Source: Trissonchulus latispiculum
Lineage: Eukaryota; Nematoda; Enoplea; Enoplida; Ironidae
NCBI GenBank assembly: GCA_030248195.1
Contig: JASAND010028777.1
Span: 1-64,000 of the forward strand
Direction of reading: 5' to 3'
DNA: 64,000 bases
The notes below the pieces were generated by a model, which was not told the DNA's origin, searched no databases, and saw nothing but the letters and a program-made list of their open reading frames with translations. The position numbers and the translations under genes were made by a program. Positions 45,469-57,222 of the stretch are shown here, piece by piece (position 1 is the first letter of the stretch; each line of letters starts with the position of its first letter).

Positions 45469-48400
45469 TTATATATCAAAAGAATCTGGTATCTCCAGTT
45501 TGCGACAAACAGAGTTATACAGTTTCTTTTTTTCTATTGTAAGCTCGGAGATGGGGACCTTTGCCAAACTTTCCTGACTGAGCACGGAACCCGCTTGGGA
45601 ATCTTCTTCCATTCTGGCAACTGCCGCCTTCACGTCTCCTTTGGTCTCAATAAAATCAAACAAAGCCTAAAACAATTAAACTTTACAAATGCTAGGTAAT
45701 AACTTTGTTTATAGGTGTTCTGGTTAATGTTAGCTATTAATAACAGTAGGTATGCATACAACACTGTCTATTATCATTCAGAGAATATGCACTTACTTGA
45801 ATCAGTTTCTCAGGATTAGAGACCAAGTCTTCATAGACGACCTCAAAGAAGTCAATTCCTGCCTCTTTCTGTTTCAAGTATCTTGAGTAGGGTATGATGT
45901 AGTAGAGAAATGAAACGTCTAAGGGATCTGAAGCCTCAGGCATTGCCTTCCAACAGTCCGGCTCAAATCTAAAACGACTTAGTATTTTCTGTCTTGACTT
46001 ATCATCATTTCCTAACAAATCTTACACAAACAGTTGTAGGGTAAAATGGGGTAATAAGGGACACCTGGTAATAAGGGACAAAGTTTTGGATTTTGCCTCG
46101 GTCAAATGACATGGGTCAACTAAGTACTTCTAATTAGGTATTAGATAAAAGCCCTATTTCCCCTCTATCGAATGGCGTCTCGACCTCGAGATAAATGCTA
46201 TCCAAGCAAAAGATATAAATAATTATTTAAAAGCGGTCGTTTTCTTCTTTCTCAGAGCGTCCCGTTTTTCCAAATTTCGAAAGTTTAAATTTGTGCAACT
46301 GTACTCATTTTTGCGGTTTATACTGCAACCCTGGCATCATTTAAAAGAGCAAAATGTGTAGAATATTGTAGCGTCGCTCTTTTTTGAGAATTTTGTTTTT
46401 CCTGGTTTTTATGGCCAACTTTGCAAGATGTCCTTTTTCAGATAATAAGGGACAGCAGTTTCGGCTATTAAGGGACACTGGGGGGGGGGGAAGTAGGGAC
46501 AATTTCGGGTATTACGGGACAGCGTTAAATTGTAATTTTTTGGTTGCCTTCGATATTTTTGGAAATGCTGAACATTTTTCCTTCTTGAACCACATGTTGA
46601 AAATATTTCCTTCGACCTGTAGAGGCTCTTTAAAGTCATGAGATCAAAGAAACTTGCCGCCTGTAAGCTAATTTCGTGTATATTAACGGTTAGGGCAGCG
46701 CTCATTAGTAGTGTTGTTGGCCGGCCGGGTGGAAAACGGCCAGCCGGCGGCCGGCCGCCGGCCGGCCGACCGTTAACCGGCCGGCCAAGAGGTGCACTCA
46801 GCCGGACGGCCGGCTGGCCGACCGGTGGGCCGCTTCAGGCCGGCCAGCCGGCCGTTGAACCGCCGGCCGGCCGGCCGCGCTTATATTTCAGCGGTTTATC
46901 AAACTTTTCTCAGGAAATGGATTTTAAGTTGTGCTAATACATTTTCATATCTTGATTTCTTATTCTGGCACTCATGGGTCAGCCTGCTGGCCATTTTTAG
47001 TCTTTGATTCGTCAGCCGGCCGTTTTTGGCCGGTTGGGCCGTCGAACGGCTGGCCGGCCGGCCGTTTCTGGCCGGCCAGCCGTTTTCGGCCGGCCGGCCG
47101 GCCGTCTTTAGAAGCTCGGCCGGCCGGTAACGGCCGGCCGACGAAAATTTCGGCCGGTCAACAACACTACTCATAAGCTAATCTCATGGGTAATTTTGAG
47201 CTATTACAAAGTTAGGGCTAAGGTGAAACCAAGATTACAGGTTAATCCCTATTTCGATTAAAATGATAAAAGGCGGCTGGTTTCTTTGATCTCCAAATTT
47301 TAAAACTGCCATACTGAACACAGGAGACATTTTCAAAGGTTAGTGCAATGACAAAAAATGTTCAGCGTCTTCAGTTCTACAAGAAAACAGAACTTTTAAA
47401 AAATTTAAAAATTTTAAAAATTTGAAATTTTAAATTTTTTTTAATTTTTGAAATTGTTGAGTCTCAAATATCATCTAGTCTAAGTTTTACCACATTAGAC
47501 TGATTTTTAAATAAATCCGTTTTTTGCTTACTTGGCGAAAGTTGCATGCAGTATTGCCAATTCTATCTTGACACACAAAATCCTATGCTGTCCCTTAATA
47601 CCCAGACCTGTCCCTTATTATCCTTCATGGTGTCCCTAAAACCCCGTTTTGCTAAAAATATCAATCTTTTGCAAATTTAAATGGAAATTGAATTTAAAAA
47701 TCTTTGGAAAATTTCGCGGCAACCAAAAGTTTGAGCGCTGTGCAAGAGCAAACGAGCTATAGCTTGGCAAAATGTTAATCTGGACTAGGTAGCGTGTTAA
47801 TATCTATATGAGGTATTTATGCGTTAGCTCAGCCAATTTCTAGAAATTTTCAAAGTTGGGTGAAGTCGGTTTTTGCACAAATTTGACTTATAGAGGTCGG
47901 GGAAAAAACCAAGGTAGTCACTTTTTGGACTCTGCAGAACTACCCAGTGGAGCAATCCGGCTATAAATTATTTTCTTATCAAGCCCTGTCTAGACTGTCA
48001 TTTTGGCATATAAATCGCCTCTCTAGGTCCTGTCGTTAATTAGTAATTAACGGTTAATTAGCCGGGGTAAAAAACCAACGGCGGGAAAAACCAACCGACG
48101 GGAAAAAACCAACCCCAGTATTCGGCCAGGGTAACTCATATTAGCGATTTTATGCATGCGACAGGTAAAATCGGCGTCGCTGACTTCATATCTGCAGTTA
48201 TTTTAGCGATATTCCTTATAAGTGAGAAAATCAAAGATCAAAATTTGCAGCATCAACTGGCTAGGTTTCATCAAATTTGCCAGTTTCTATGTTAAAATGC
48301 AAAAATTTGTAAATCTTTCGAAATTCGATGAAATAAATTAAAATAAACATTGTTTCAGTGTTTTTTCGCGTATTTCTTTGTGCCAGAGTACTTTTTGGCC

Positions 48401-51400
48401 GCTTTAGCTGGGCCAAACAGGCGATCCGCCGAAATGAGGTTTTTACCGGCTAGCACAAAATTGCCAAGTTCAAATGCAATTTTGAGCTATTCACGTGAAA
48501 GAACGCATTAAACTTGCTATGTGGATGACTTTTGAGCACCTAAGAACCATTTTTGCGAGTTTGGCAGCAAAAGCAAAAATTGGTTTTTTCCCACCCCTTG
48601 GTTTTTTCCCATTTTGTAAAAATTCTGCTGGCAGCTTGCCAAGCGTCGCAGGAAGACGAGACCGACATTTTTGGAAAGAGCACATGTTGTTCTCATAGAA
48701 ACTATTAAAAGTTATTATCTAACTGCTATGGAAAAATTTTTACAGGCCTTAAAAATAGGCAAATTTTGAATTTTTTAAGGGGTCAAAAATGCCAAAATTT
48801 TCAAAATGTCACAAAATGCTTACAAATGGTCCGATTTAGCTCAAATTTGGTATGGTAGGTGGGATGGGCCCTACCAACTTGCATGCAAAATTTGAGCCCG
48901 CTAGCTCATCCCCATCGCCCAAAAGGGGGTTTGGTTTTTCCCCCACCACTTGCGGGTTGGTTTTTTCCCCGACCTCTATACAAAAATGTCACCAAAGAAA
49001 TGTTTCGCCGTGGCCTGCACTAACCGTTTACTGCACAGATTTCCTGTATACATATTAACACAGTACATAAATAGAGATTAAATTTGCATACGCAAAATCC
49101 ATGCTGCTACTAGTGAGTGAGTAGTTCACAGTTTTGGTTACCACGTTGGCGTTTGCCTCAAAATACGTCATTCTCTCAATTTTTTGGATATAATGGTCCA
49201 TCCATAAGTCGGGTGAAGGTGAAAGCCAAAGCCCAGCTGTTCCAACCAAATTCGGTGTGCCAATTTGTACGTATGAAAGGAAGATGTGTGCTAAATTTTA
49301 CTACAATTACTGGTGTTTAACTGTGGACGCATGCCTCAGTGCGATGACGGAGGCCTATTATAGTCAAATAATGGCAAATTTTCAAATATTTCAAATATAG
49401 CCAAATTTTATATCAAATTGAAGCTCTTGATGTCCTGAACATTTTACCTTCTCGTACCAAGTCTCTACAAAGCAGTATCAGAAAGTTAAAGCGCATTAAA
49501 GTTTGAAGTTAAATAACAGTCGGAAGGAGCTTGATCAAATCTTTCAAACCCCGTTCTCGCTCGTTGCTTGGCGTATCATTGTCATTTGCACAACAATAAC
49601 TAGCCCAAGATAGAGGCTTCAATTTGATGTATTGACCATACCATAGTCTTTTGTCATCCTATGTGTACACGTCTTCGAAGCCCTTAGCGAGGCATAGTGG
49701 CTTAAATACTAAATTGTAGGGATTTTAACTGCAATATCTCTTAACTGGATTAACCCTGGACTCTAAAAATTTGTCTTGTTTTTGGACACATATGGGGGTA
49801 TATTATAACCAAAAATAAGCAAAATCGGTGATTATCAAATTTGGTACCCGGCGACCCTCCCCCTTAACAACCCTTAGAAGTAATGAAATGTTAACTTAAT
49901 TTTTGAAAACTTAACAAGGAAATTGAAATGTACTACGTTGCGGAGTATGTATGTAAAAATGTATGTAATGTATGTAATGTAAAATGCATAAACCCACAAT
50001 GTACACTCGATAGATACACTCAACCTACAGAATCATCCAAACTATAACTTTAAATCCTGTAGGATTTAAACTGAGGCACTAGGCAGAACCAGAAAACTTA
50101 GTTAAAACTTAATTACATAATCAAAAATAGCATATTTACTCAAAACTTTATTAAATAATAAAAAATAGCATATCTGACAGTACATATCAATAATCACATT
50201 ACCTTTTCCAGGGATTTATACTTGGTAGGTCGTATTTTAAAAACTGTAGCAGGTTTGTTGCCGAGCCGTCAGCTTCGAACATTCTTTCTATTGAAGAAAG
50301 TAGTTTTGGCAATGTTCTAAAATTTTGAAAAAGTTCGCAATTTTATTTTATGTGACGAAACAAATAAGCACTTCCCTAATTTTTGTGTCCTTATTGTTGG
50401 AGGAGCAGTTGCTTCATAAAGTTAGCATTACGATACAAAAAACGTTGCTTGTTCATTTATCGGTTTAAACATCAATCCAACCAGCTAAAGCTTCCAACTT
50501 TACTAATATAACACCGTTTAAACTGCTACGTACCTTCTATGAATGAATACATGCTTCACGGATGGCATGGCTTTAACTATATCTGGAACAACGATCCCTC
50601 CATTTGACTGCGTCTTTACGATACACGTTTCCGAAGAGTCAAATGTGGCACACAAATGAGTGAATGCTGATCTGATTAGAGAGTAGAAATCAGCATCCTT
50701 GAACGCGTTTTCTTTTCTCAGCATACAAAGATTTGAGAAAATATCAAGTTCAGATAATGCCACAATACTAAAATAGTAAACATCGGGTAGCTTCTGTTAT
50801 CTAGATTTATTTGAGAAATATATTACTTGAACAGCTTAATGTCCGTCTTGCTTTATGTCTGTTTACTTTCATGGCATTGCGTTTGGTTTTGACAGATTTT
50901 TCTAATTAAGATTGTAATATTATTTAACTTATATGCTTTTATGCCCGCGACGGACATTTGGCACAAGTGGTGATTTTTGGAAAATCTGGTTTCTATAGCA
51001 TAGCATTCCGCCGGCTATGAAAATTGTGATGATTTCAAGCCCTGTTCGAGCGCTGCTTTCAAGCAAATCAAGAGCCGGCTATATAGTTCGTCGGCAGAAA
51101 AGTCGTTCCACCAGGTGATGCGGGAGGTGATGTGCATTAAAATAACGTATAGTTTACTCCATCTTAGAATCATCTCCACCTAGAAATCAATTCGTTGCTT
51201 TTCTGCAATGAAAGCTTTGCAAAAAATTAGTAGTTTTCCCGACTTTGACGGCTTCTTGTTGGTACATCGGGGATTCTTCAATGCTTACATACGAAATGTA
51301 GAGCAATTAATTCTATATCGATTGGTGGTAGTGGGTAGTCCCATCTCTCTCAGTAAAAACTGGCAGCCAAAAATATAAAATTGGTGATTTTGAGCCGATT

Positions 51401-54117
51401 TCCCCGAGAAGTCTTGGGCAGAAGAGGGTTAATGTATAATAACTTATTGATACTTGTCAGATCCTTGAAGCATCCGCGTACACAGTGTTGTTCCTGATCG
51501 CGGGCAATTGCTCATATAAACCATTTTGCACTTGGGAGCTCCAATGTGTTTGTGTAGATTTCTGAACTGATTAACTGATATTTGAGCCACAAGCCATGCG
51601 TCATGGAACTGTTGAAGCCATACGAACGGAACCTAAAATAAAATAATTGAGTACTGAAAAGTGAATTCGTATATTATTTATATAATGACCATTTGCTTGA
51701 CGACCACAAAATGGCACATTTTTGAGTGCAAAACGCTGAATTCCTATACAAGCATATGGAACTGTTTTATACCATGCTACAGGATCAGAATCAGAATTCT
51801 TGAATATCGACTGAAACTAACTCAAGAGGCCCTGCTATATATACTGGAAACTCTGCTGCATATTGTGGTGTCACTCAAATACCCCAAAGCACCATGGAAA
51901 CGAGATACCGAAAGTCTCAACATTTTCGACACAAAAATCGAAGAACTCGAAAGAGACCTTCCAGCAAAATATCTACTCCCGATCCCTATCCAAACAAGAC
52001 AACAATTTGACGAAAAATTTCAGCCGTTCAGAATCAAATACTCACTTACTTATACTAAATTTCTCAACTAATGAAAGTAAAGTCAACACTTTTCAAGAAA
52101 GTTAGGCGGGGTTATAACAAAAGTTAAATTGATGTTTTAGAAAGAGTTAAAGCTGGGAGCTTGAGTTGAGTGAAGCTAAACTAAGTAAGCTTAGTGAGTA
52201 AATTGGTTAAGGGCAGGGTTTTTTGCGTCCAGATGTGCGTCTGGACGCAAAGTTTCTTATCTTGACGCAACGAAATTTTAACGGGACGCAAGTTAGACGC
52301 AACATTATTTCGGGAGAAAATTCACTTTTGTAAGAGTAAAAACTTCAAATGTTTCCAGTACCAATTTTTCCATATTTTCCAAAACTTTTCTCGGTTTCTG
52401 GGGGGCTCCGCCCCCCCCCAGACCCCCTGGTGTTTTCCACTATGCCATCGAATGCCAACGCTTTGTAATGTGAGTACTTGTTGAGTTATTAGTTGAGTTA
52501 TCAACCTGTATCGATACATGATAGGTCAAAGCCCATAATTAATAAAATTTGTAGCCGTAGCCGAATATCCAAACTTTTGGGATCATGTAATGTAATGAGG
52601 TTCATACAATTGCATTGGCACAGTTTTTAAAGTCTAAATTTTGTTCTTGACTGGATTTTCAAAACATTTTCAGCTTCCGGGGGTTAATCCCTTAATTACC
52701 AAGTCAACCAAATTTGTAGAGTATCCAATTTTTGGTTTGGTTCATTTAAAGCATTCACCTTGCGAAGTCATCGAAAAACGTTTGTCCTGAAGAAATTCAG
52801 ACATTAAGGGCTAACCAATCGTATTTGTAACCAACGTTAATATTTCACTGTTTTTGCCTTTGACTAATACTGCACTACGCATCGTATACACGCTGTTTGT
52901 TTATTGATACTGACTTCTCAAAATGAAAACAACTCAAAAATCTGTAATTTACAAATGTAATTTACACAAAAAATGCATTAGGTATTTTAGTTAAAGGTAA
53001 CTGATGACAAATTAATCTTTTTAATCATTTTCATTACGGATTTATCCGAATTTCAAAAACTTTCTCCAACTTCTAGGGGGCTCCGCCCCCCAGACCCCCC
53101 GCTGCTTGCTTGCCATAATGTTTTCGGGATTCATTAGTTCTCAGTTTTCGAAACAAGATTACTGCCTTTATTCTGAATGATATTAATTTAATATCTATTT
53201 AACTAATTCTTAATTAGTTTAACTATAACATCAAAATGTCTGAATAATGTGTGTCAATAATATCGAAAATTGGTCATGATATGTGTTAGATACAACAGAT
53301 GCCAATTAAATCGTTTTGAATAGTTGCATTACGGATTTTTTCGTAATCGCAAAAAATTTTCTCAACTTCTGGGGGCTCCGCCCCCAGACCCCCGTCGTGT
53401 ATATACGGCGTATTTCACATATTTTGTGATCGTGCATTACTGTTCAGTAGCATCACCATTCTAAGTACTTTTTCATACGATTAAATTATGTTTCACTAAA
53501 GAAATAGGTAATCGACATTTTTATAAAGAATACAATTTTTGCATATAAAACACGCTAAAACAATAATTTTACCGGGACGCAAAATTTCTTAATGGGACGC
53601 AACTTAAAATTAGCTGGACGCAAGGTTGACGCAAATCCGAAAACCAAAAAAACCCTGACCGCAAAGTAAAACAGTTGTTACTGGCGGGACATTAAGCTTA
53701 ACCTTATACAGAGAAGATCCGAATCCGAATATATATTAATAAAACGATAAAAGAATAAGATTAAAATTAACTATGGTCGAGATTAATGTAATATCTACTT
53801 CTTGGTAGTCCTTCATTGAGCGATGACCATAGATAAAGTAGACCCAATCCCTATTCATGGTGTACAAAGTCCATCTTGGATTAATCAGTTCTTCCAAAGG
53901 CATGAATCGTTGATGCCATCCAATGAAATCCAAGTCACGAGCGTAATCCACCTCATGGCTGAAATCAGAAACTAAATCTTGCGTTAATTTTTCCCTTGCA
54001 TATTTTTCATCAAGTTGACCATTCTGAACCATGTCAAGATAGAAGTAGAACCCAAGAAGTAGGCTCCCTCTCCCAATTCTTCTCTCAATTTTGCGATGAT
54101 TACATAGAGAATCTTTT
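45469..54117 (-). CDS. Sulfotransferase-like enzyme, copy B (six exons plus a possible N-terminal exon)
   Basis: Minus-strand exons 54117-53799, 51632-51454, 50767-50534, 50316-50203, 45968-45797 and 45666-45469 (TAA) join in phase to 404 residues. The second exon holds CKMVYMSNCPRSGTTLCTRM, the P-loop that binds the 5' phosphosulfate of PAPS in sulfotransferases. HVFIHRR followed by TLPKLLSSIERM fits the 3'-phosphate-binding R-x7-8-S pattern. VVYEDLVSNPEKLIQ is the usual sulfotransferase C-terminal motif. The family transfers sulfate from PAPS to sugars, proteins or small molecules; the substrate is unknown. An upstream open frame starting at 54479 (MIEGRLIIFLFYLAILY) encodes a membrane anchor as in type II Golgi sulfotransferases and may be the first exon, but I could not settle its donor. 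The introns are crowded with transposons. Exons are nearly identical to copy A at 60053-63960. Confidence 0.86.
46040..47652. mobile_element. Inverted-repeat element with AATAAGGGACA words
   Basis: The left end GTAAAATGGGGTAATAAGGG and right end inverse CCCTAAAACCCCGTTTTGC are related. AAGGGACA/TGTCCCTT words recur in both arms. It lies in an intron of sulfotransferase B and is itself split by the GGCCGGCC element at 46709-47169. Confidence 0.62.
46709..47169. mobile_element. hAT-like MITE full of GGCCGGCC words, copy 2
   Basis: Same ends as the copy at 26088 (TAGTGTTGTTG...CAACAACACTA). The 8-bp flanks are CTCATTAG and CTCATAAG, one mismatch. The AT core (TATATTTCAGCGGTTTATCA onward) is clearly the same, so the two copies are one family. 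Confidence 0.88.
47889..48980. mobile_element. Foldback element with GGGAAAAAACCAAC words
   Basis: Inverted ends TATAGAGGTCGGGGAAAAAA and TTTTTTCCCCGACCTCTATA. GGGAAAAAACCAAC and GTTGGTTTTTTCCC recur near both ends. It lies in an intron of sulfotransferase B. Confidence 0.75.
49760..49876. repeat. Solo end of a TTAAGGGGGG-family element
   Basis: The minus strand reads TTAAGGGGGAGGGTCGCC, then AAATCACCGATTTTGC-like and ATATACCCCCATATGT blocks, as at 12825-12910. I found no partner end. Confidence 0.5.
51787..52195 (+). pseudogene. Inverted duplicate of the last exon of the RS-rich gene
   Basis: This matches minus-strand 20801-20375 from the RIRILEYRLKLTQEALLYIL coding part through the stop codon and about 120 bp of 3' flank. 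One coding change is visible (LLHIVV for LLHVVV) in about 95 residues. The frame is intact from 51780 to the TAA at 52069-52071, but the exon's start and the rest of the gene are absent. It lies antisense inside an intron of sulfotransferase B. It may have been carried by a transposon or arisen by segmental duplication. The near-identity implies a recent event. Confidence 0.82.
52212..53659. mobile_element. Inverted-repeat element with GACGCAA words and three GC hairpins
   Basis: The left GGGCAGGGTTTTTTGCGTCC is answered by a right end ...AACCAAAAAAACCCTGACC. GGACGCAA and TTGCGTC words recur at both ends. Inside, the hairpin GGGGGCTCCGCCCCC followed by AGACCCCC occurs at about 52397-52428, 53071-53100 and 53365-53393. 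It lies in an intron of sulfotransferase B. Confidence 0.65.
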
Positions 54118-54689
54118 CTATCAGATACATGAAATGACATTATGATTTATAATCATATATATACAGAGCAAGTGGCTAAGGAATAGGATTAAGCTTAAGT
54201 GGTAGTATGTTAACAGATTTCCAAAAGTTCACATTCTTTACTGAAATATTGTCTTAACTTTCGAGAGCTTCTCTTAAACAGTACTGAATGCTTTCAATCC
54301 TACCATTTCCTTCGCACAATAATAGTTCTGATCTCACATTGATTGCAATTCGCATTATGGACCATTTCTGTCAACTGTTCATGAATGCCCAAAAATACAG
54401 ACCACCAGAACTCCAAGAATCGGGTAATATACAGGATTGCCAAATAAAATAGGAATATAATCAGCCTTCCTTCTATCATTTCGATTGTGGTGTCTGCAAG
54501 ATGTAAAATTGTAAATACAGAAAGTTAACAGAATTGAGAGATTTGACACACAAGGAGTTAACAACTTGTAGTGTTTTTGAACATTGTTTTGCTATAGTAC
54601 TGAGATATGATCTGCTATAGTTGAGTTATGGCGTGTCAATAATGACTGTTAGTTTCTGATAAGTAGAAACTTAACAATTGGCGCACTGA

Positions 54690-55714
54690 ATGGCTCGTCT
54701 CATTGGTTCTCTGGACGCATTCCAGTCCGATATTAAACCTTGGGCGTCCTACGTGGAAAGACTTGAACCATATCTTCTAGCGAACGACGTAGAAGATGAG
54801 GATAAAAAGAAATCCGTGTTCATCAGCACTGTGGGAATCCACACTTATGCTATTCTAAAGAATTTGTGTGCGCCACAGAAACCAACCGATAGAACTTTTG
54901 CTGAACTATTGGAACTCCTATCATCCCATTTCCCCATTTCGTGCCCAAACCTGTAATCATTGCAGAACGCTTCAAGTTTCACAGACGCGAACAAACGGCA
55001 GAAGAGACAATCAGTATGTTCATCGCAGAACTTCGAAAATTGTCCTTATACTGAAAATTTGGTGATTACCTGGAGCAGGCACTCCGGGATAGATTTGTTG
55101 CCGGCCGGCCGGCAGGCGCAATTCAGAAACGTCTGCTCACTGAAAGAGAACTCTGCCTTAACAGAGCCACAGAAATTGCGCAGTCCATGGAATCGGCGAA
55201 GAGGAGTACAAAGGAACTTCAAGCTACCAAGGATTTGCGTAATCCAGTTCATAAAGTTTCAAAGGCTAACAACAAATTCAGAGCTGCGCCAGGTGAGAAC
55301 TACTCTTCAGGTAAAGGGACATTCCTAAAAACTGTTATCGATGCAAAAAGTCGAACCATTTGCCCACCGACTGCAGATTCAAAGAAGCCATTTGCCATAA
55401 CTATCACAAAAAGGGACATTGCATCGGCCTGTTTTTCAAGAAAGTCAAGGAATCTTGCCGCTAAAGAAATAAGTGCTTCGGATCATGAATCTGAGGACAG
55501 CTACGACGAGAAACCTATTTACTACGTCCACTCCGTCCGTGGAACGAAGCCATACTGGGTTTCAGTTGAAATCAAAGCAGCTCCAGTGAAAATGGAGCTG
55601 GATACGGGTGCGGCGGTATCCATTGTCCCTTATCAGTTCTGGAGAAAACATTTTCAGGAAGGCCAATTACAACCATGCCAAATGAATCTGAAGACCTACA
55701 GTGGTGCTTGTTAA
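54690..55714 (+). pseudogene. Broken gypsy-type retrotransposon gag and protease
   Basis: The first frame (54690-54956) is a typical gag N-terminus of K02A2.6-like gypsy elements (WASYVERLEPYLLAND, then FISTVGIHTYAIL). The homology continues in shifted frames with a premature stop near 55050. It resumes in 55187-55714, which holds a decayed zinc-knuckle region and the aspartic protease motif ELDTGAAVSIVPYQFW. Reverse transcriptase, RNase H and integrase are absent, as are LTRs. The sequence AATTGGCGCACTGAATGG just before the start could be a primer-binding-site relic. It is dead. Confidence 0.88.
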
Positions 55715-56252
55715 TGTGCAACAAATGTGCTTGTTACATACAGCTAGGCACCTGTCTCATTTCAACTCTTCGACTTGAACATGCGATAACAAGAAACAAG
55801 TTTGAACATGGATTTCTCGAAATGTGGGAAAGCTAAAGAAAAGCGACTAGTTCAGGCTTCAAAAGAAACGTCTTCCCTAGGGCTACTTTTTCTAAAATTT
55901 TTTAGTGATCAGGTAAGCTCAAGATTTTGAGAAAAAGGTACATTTTGTCTGATTTTCGTCAAAATTTTCAAGTTTGGATGCTTATTTCTCTCAAACGGAA
56001 AGATAAAACGCGAAGCAATAGAAACAGCCCTCGCCAATTGTCCCAAAACGCTTGTCTAAAGCCGTTGGTTGCAGGAGTTGAAACAATCTGGTTGCGAATT
56101 TCAAAATTTCACATTTTCGTTGCTGTCCGTAGGTCAAGATACTGAGAGAGCTCTCTTGAAACTGTCGAATCTTGCAATATTTGATTTTTTGAAAAATGGC
56201 CAGTTGGGCAGGCCAAAAATGGACTTCGAAAATCGATTTTCGTTGTTATGTC
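55715..56252. other. Intergenic, nothing recognised
   Basis: Follows the gag relic. Short open frames without support. Confidence 0.45.
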
Positions 56253-57222
56253 TTAAGGTGGTGATTCCGTTTGGTCGTATATTGTTGGTTGGCTGCGTAT
56301 ATCAACATGAAATTTGACGAAACTTTCTGAAATAAGTTCTTTTAGTGTTCTAACACCCTCCGCGCAATCCCGATTCAAAAATTCGAGATTTACGGTCAGA
56401 GTGGTTTCTCCCAATTTCTGAACGTTTGGCAGCAGCTATACAGTTATGACAATATTCATTTGACAGATTTCATAGAGCTTCACATTTTTGCTTTTTAAAG
56501 CAATTTTCTAGCTTTTCCCTACCGTGAGATATAGCCGATTTTCTTGTTTTGGCGTCGAAAACTTGATATTTTTGCTGAAATCAAATAATCCAACATACTT
56601 TGAACTACGGAAGCCGTAAAATCAAACTAAGGGCGTCGATCTGAAGGTTTCACAGGGGCAAATTATCCGACGCATGATCGTCTTCCAATTGCTATTCCGT
56701 AGGCTGCTATCACGAAAAATGTAGTTTTTCCGAAAACACGATCAATTTTTCCAAAGATTGTGGAGCATTCACCATGCAAGCTGGAGGGCTGCCACTCAAC
56801 AGATGTGTTCTGCACAAATATACCCAGGGATGCCACTGCTTTCTAGCTAAAGTAATCGCTTGACAAGTTTGGAAAAAGTAGGCAAAATTCAGGTTACGCA
56901 CATATTTCAGCTTATTTCTCCGTAACGAAGAGCGATTTCACAATAAATAAAAAATCGTCCGCAACTATTTGATGGAGGTATCAAATGATATAACCGATGT
57001 CTCGCAAAAAAATTTACTTGAGTCTGCAAAAAATCTGGAAAATTATACTTCTTTTGAAATATGTTAAAAATATTTTAGAAAAGAAACATTAGTTTCATGG
57101 CATGCATTAAAAAGAGAAAATATCAAACTCCATTTAGATATAAATATGGCTTCTTAACTCCAAGTAATGAATGAGTAATAATGATGCAAACTTTATGTGA
57201 CCAAAGGGAATCACCACCGTAA
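56253..57222. mobile_element. Inverted-repeat element with ends TTAAGGTGGTGATTCC
   Basis: The left TTAAGGTGGTGATTCCGTTT and right GGAATCACCACCGTAA pair over about 24 bp (GACCAAA...TTTGGTC included). The interior has no intact ORF. A related end may lie near 23020 (GGATACCACCACCTTAA). Confidence 0.62.

Noticed and set aside
54690..55714. Active or domesticated retrotransposon gag gene
   Set aside because: Frameshifts and a premature stop break the frame, the zinc knuckles are decayed and no polymerase remains.
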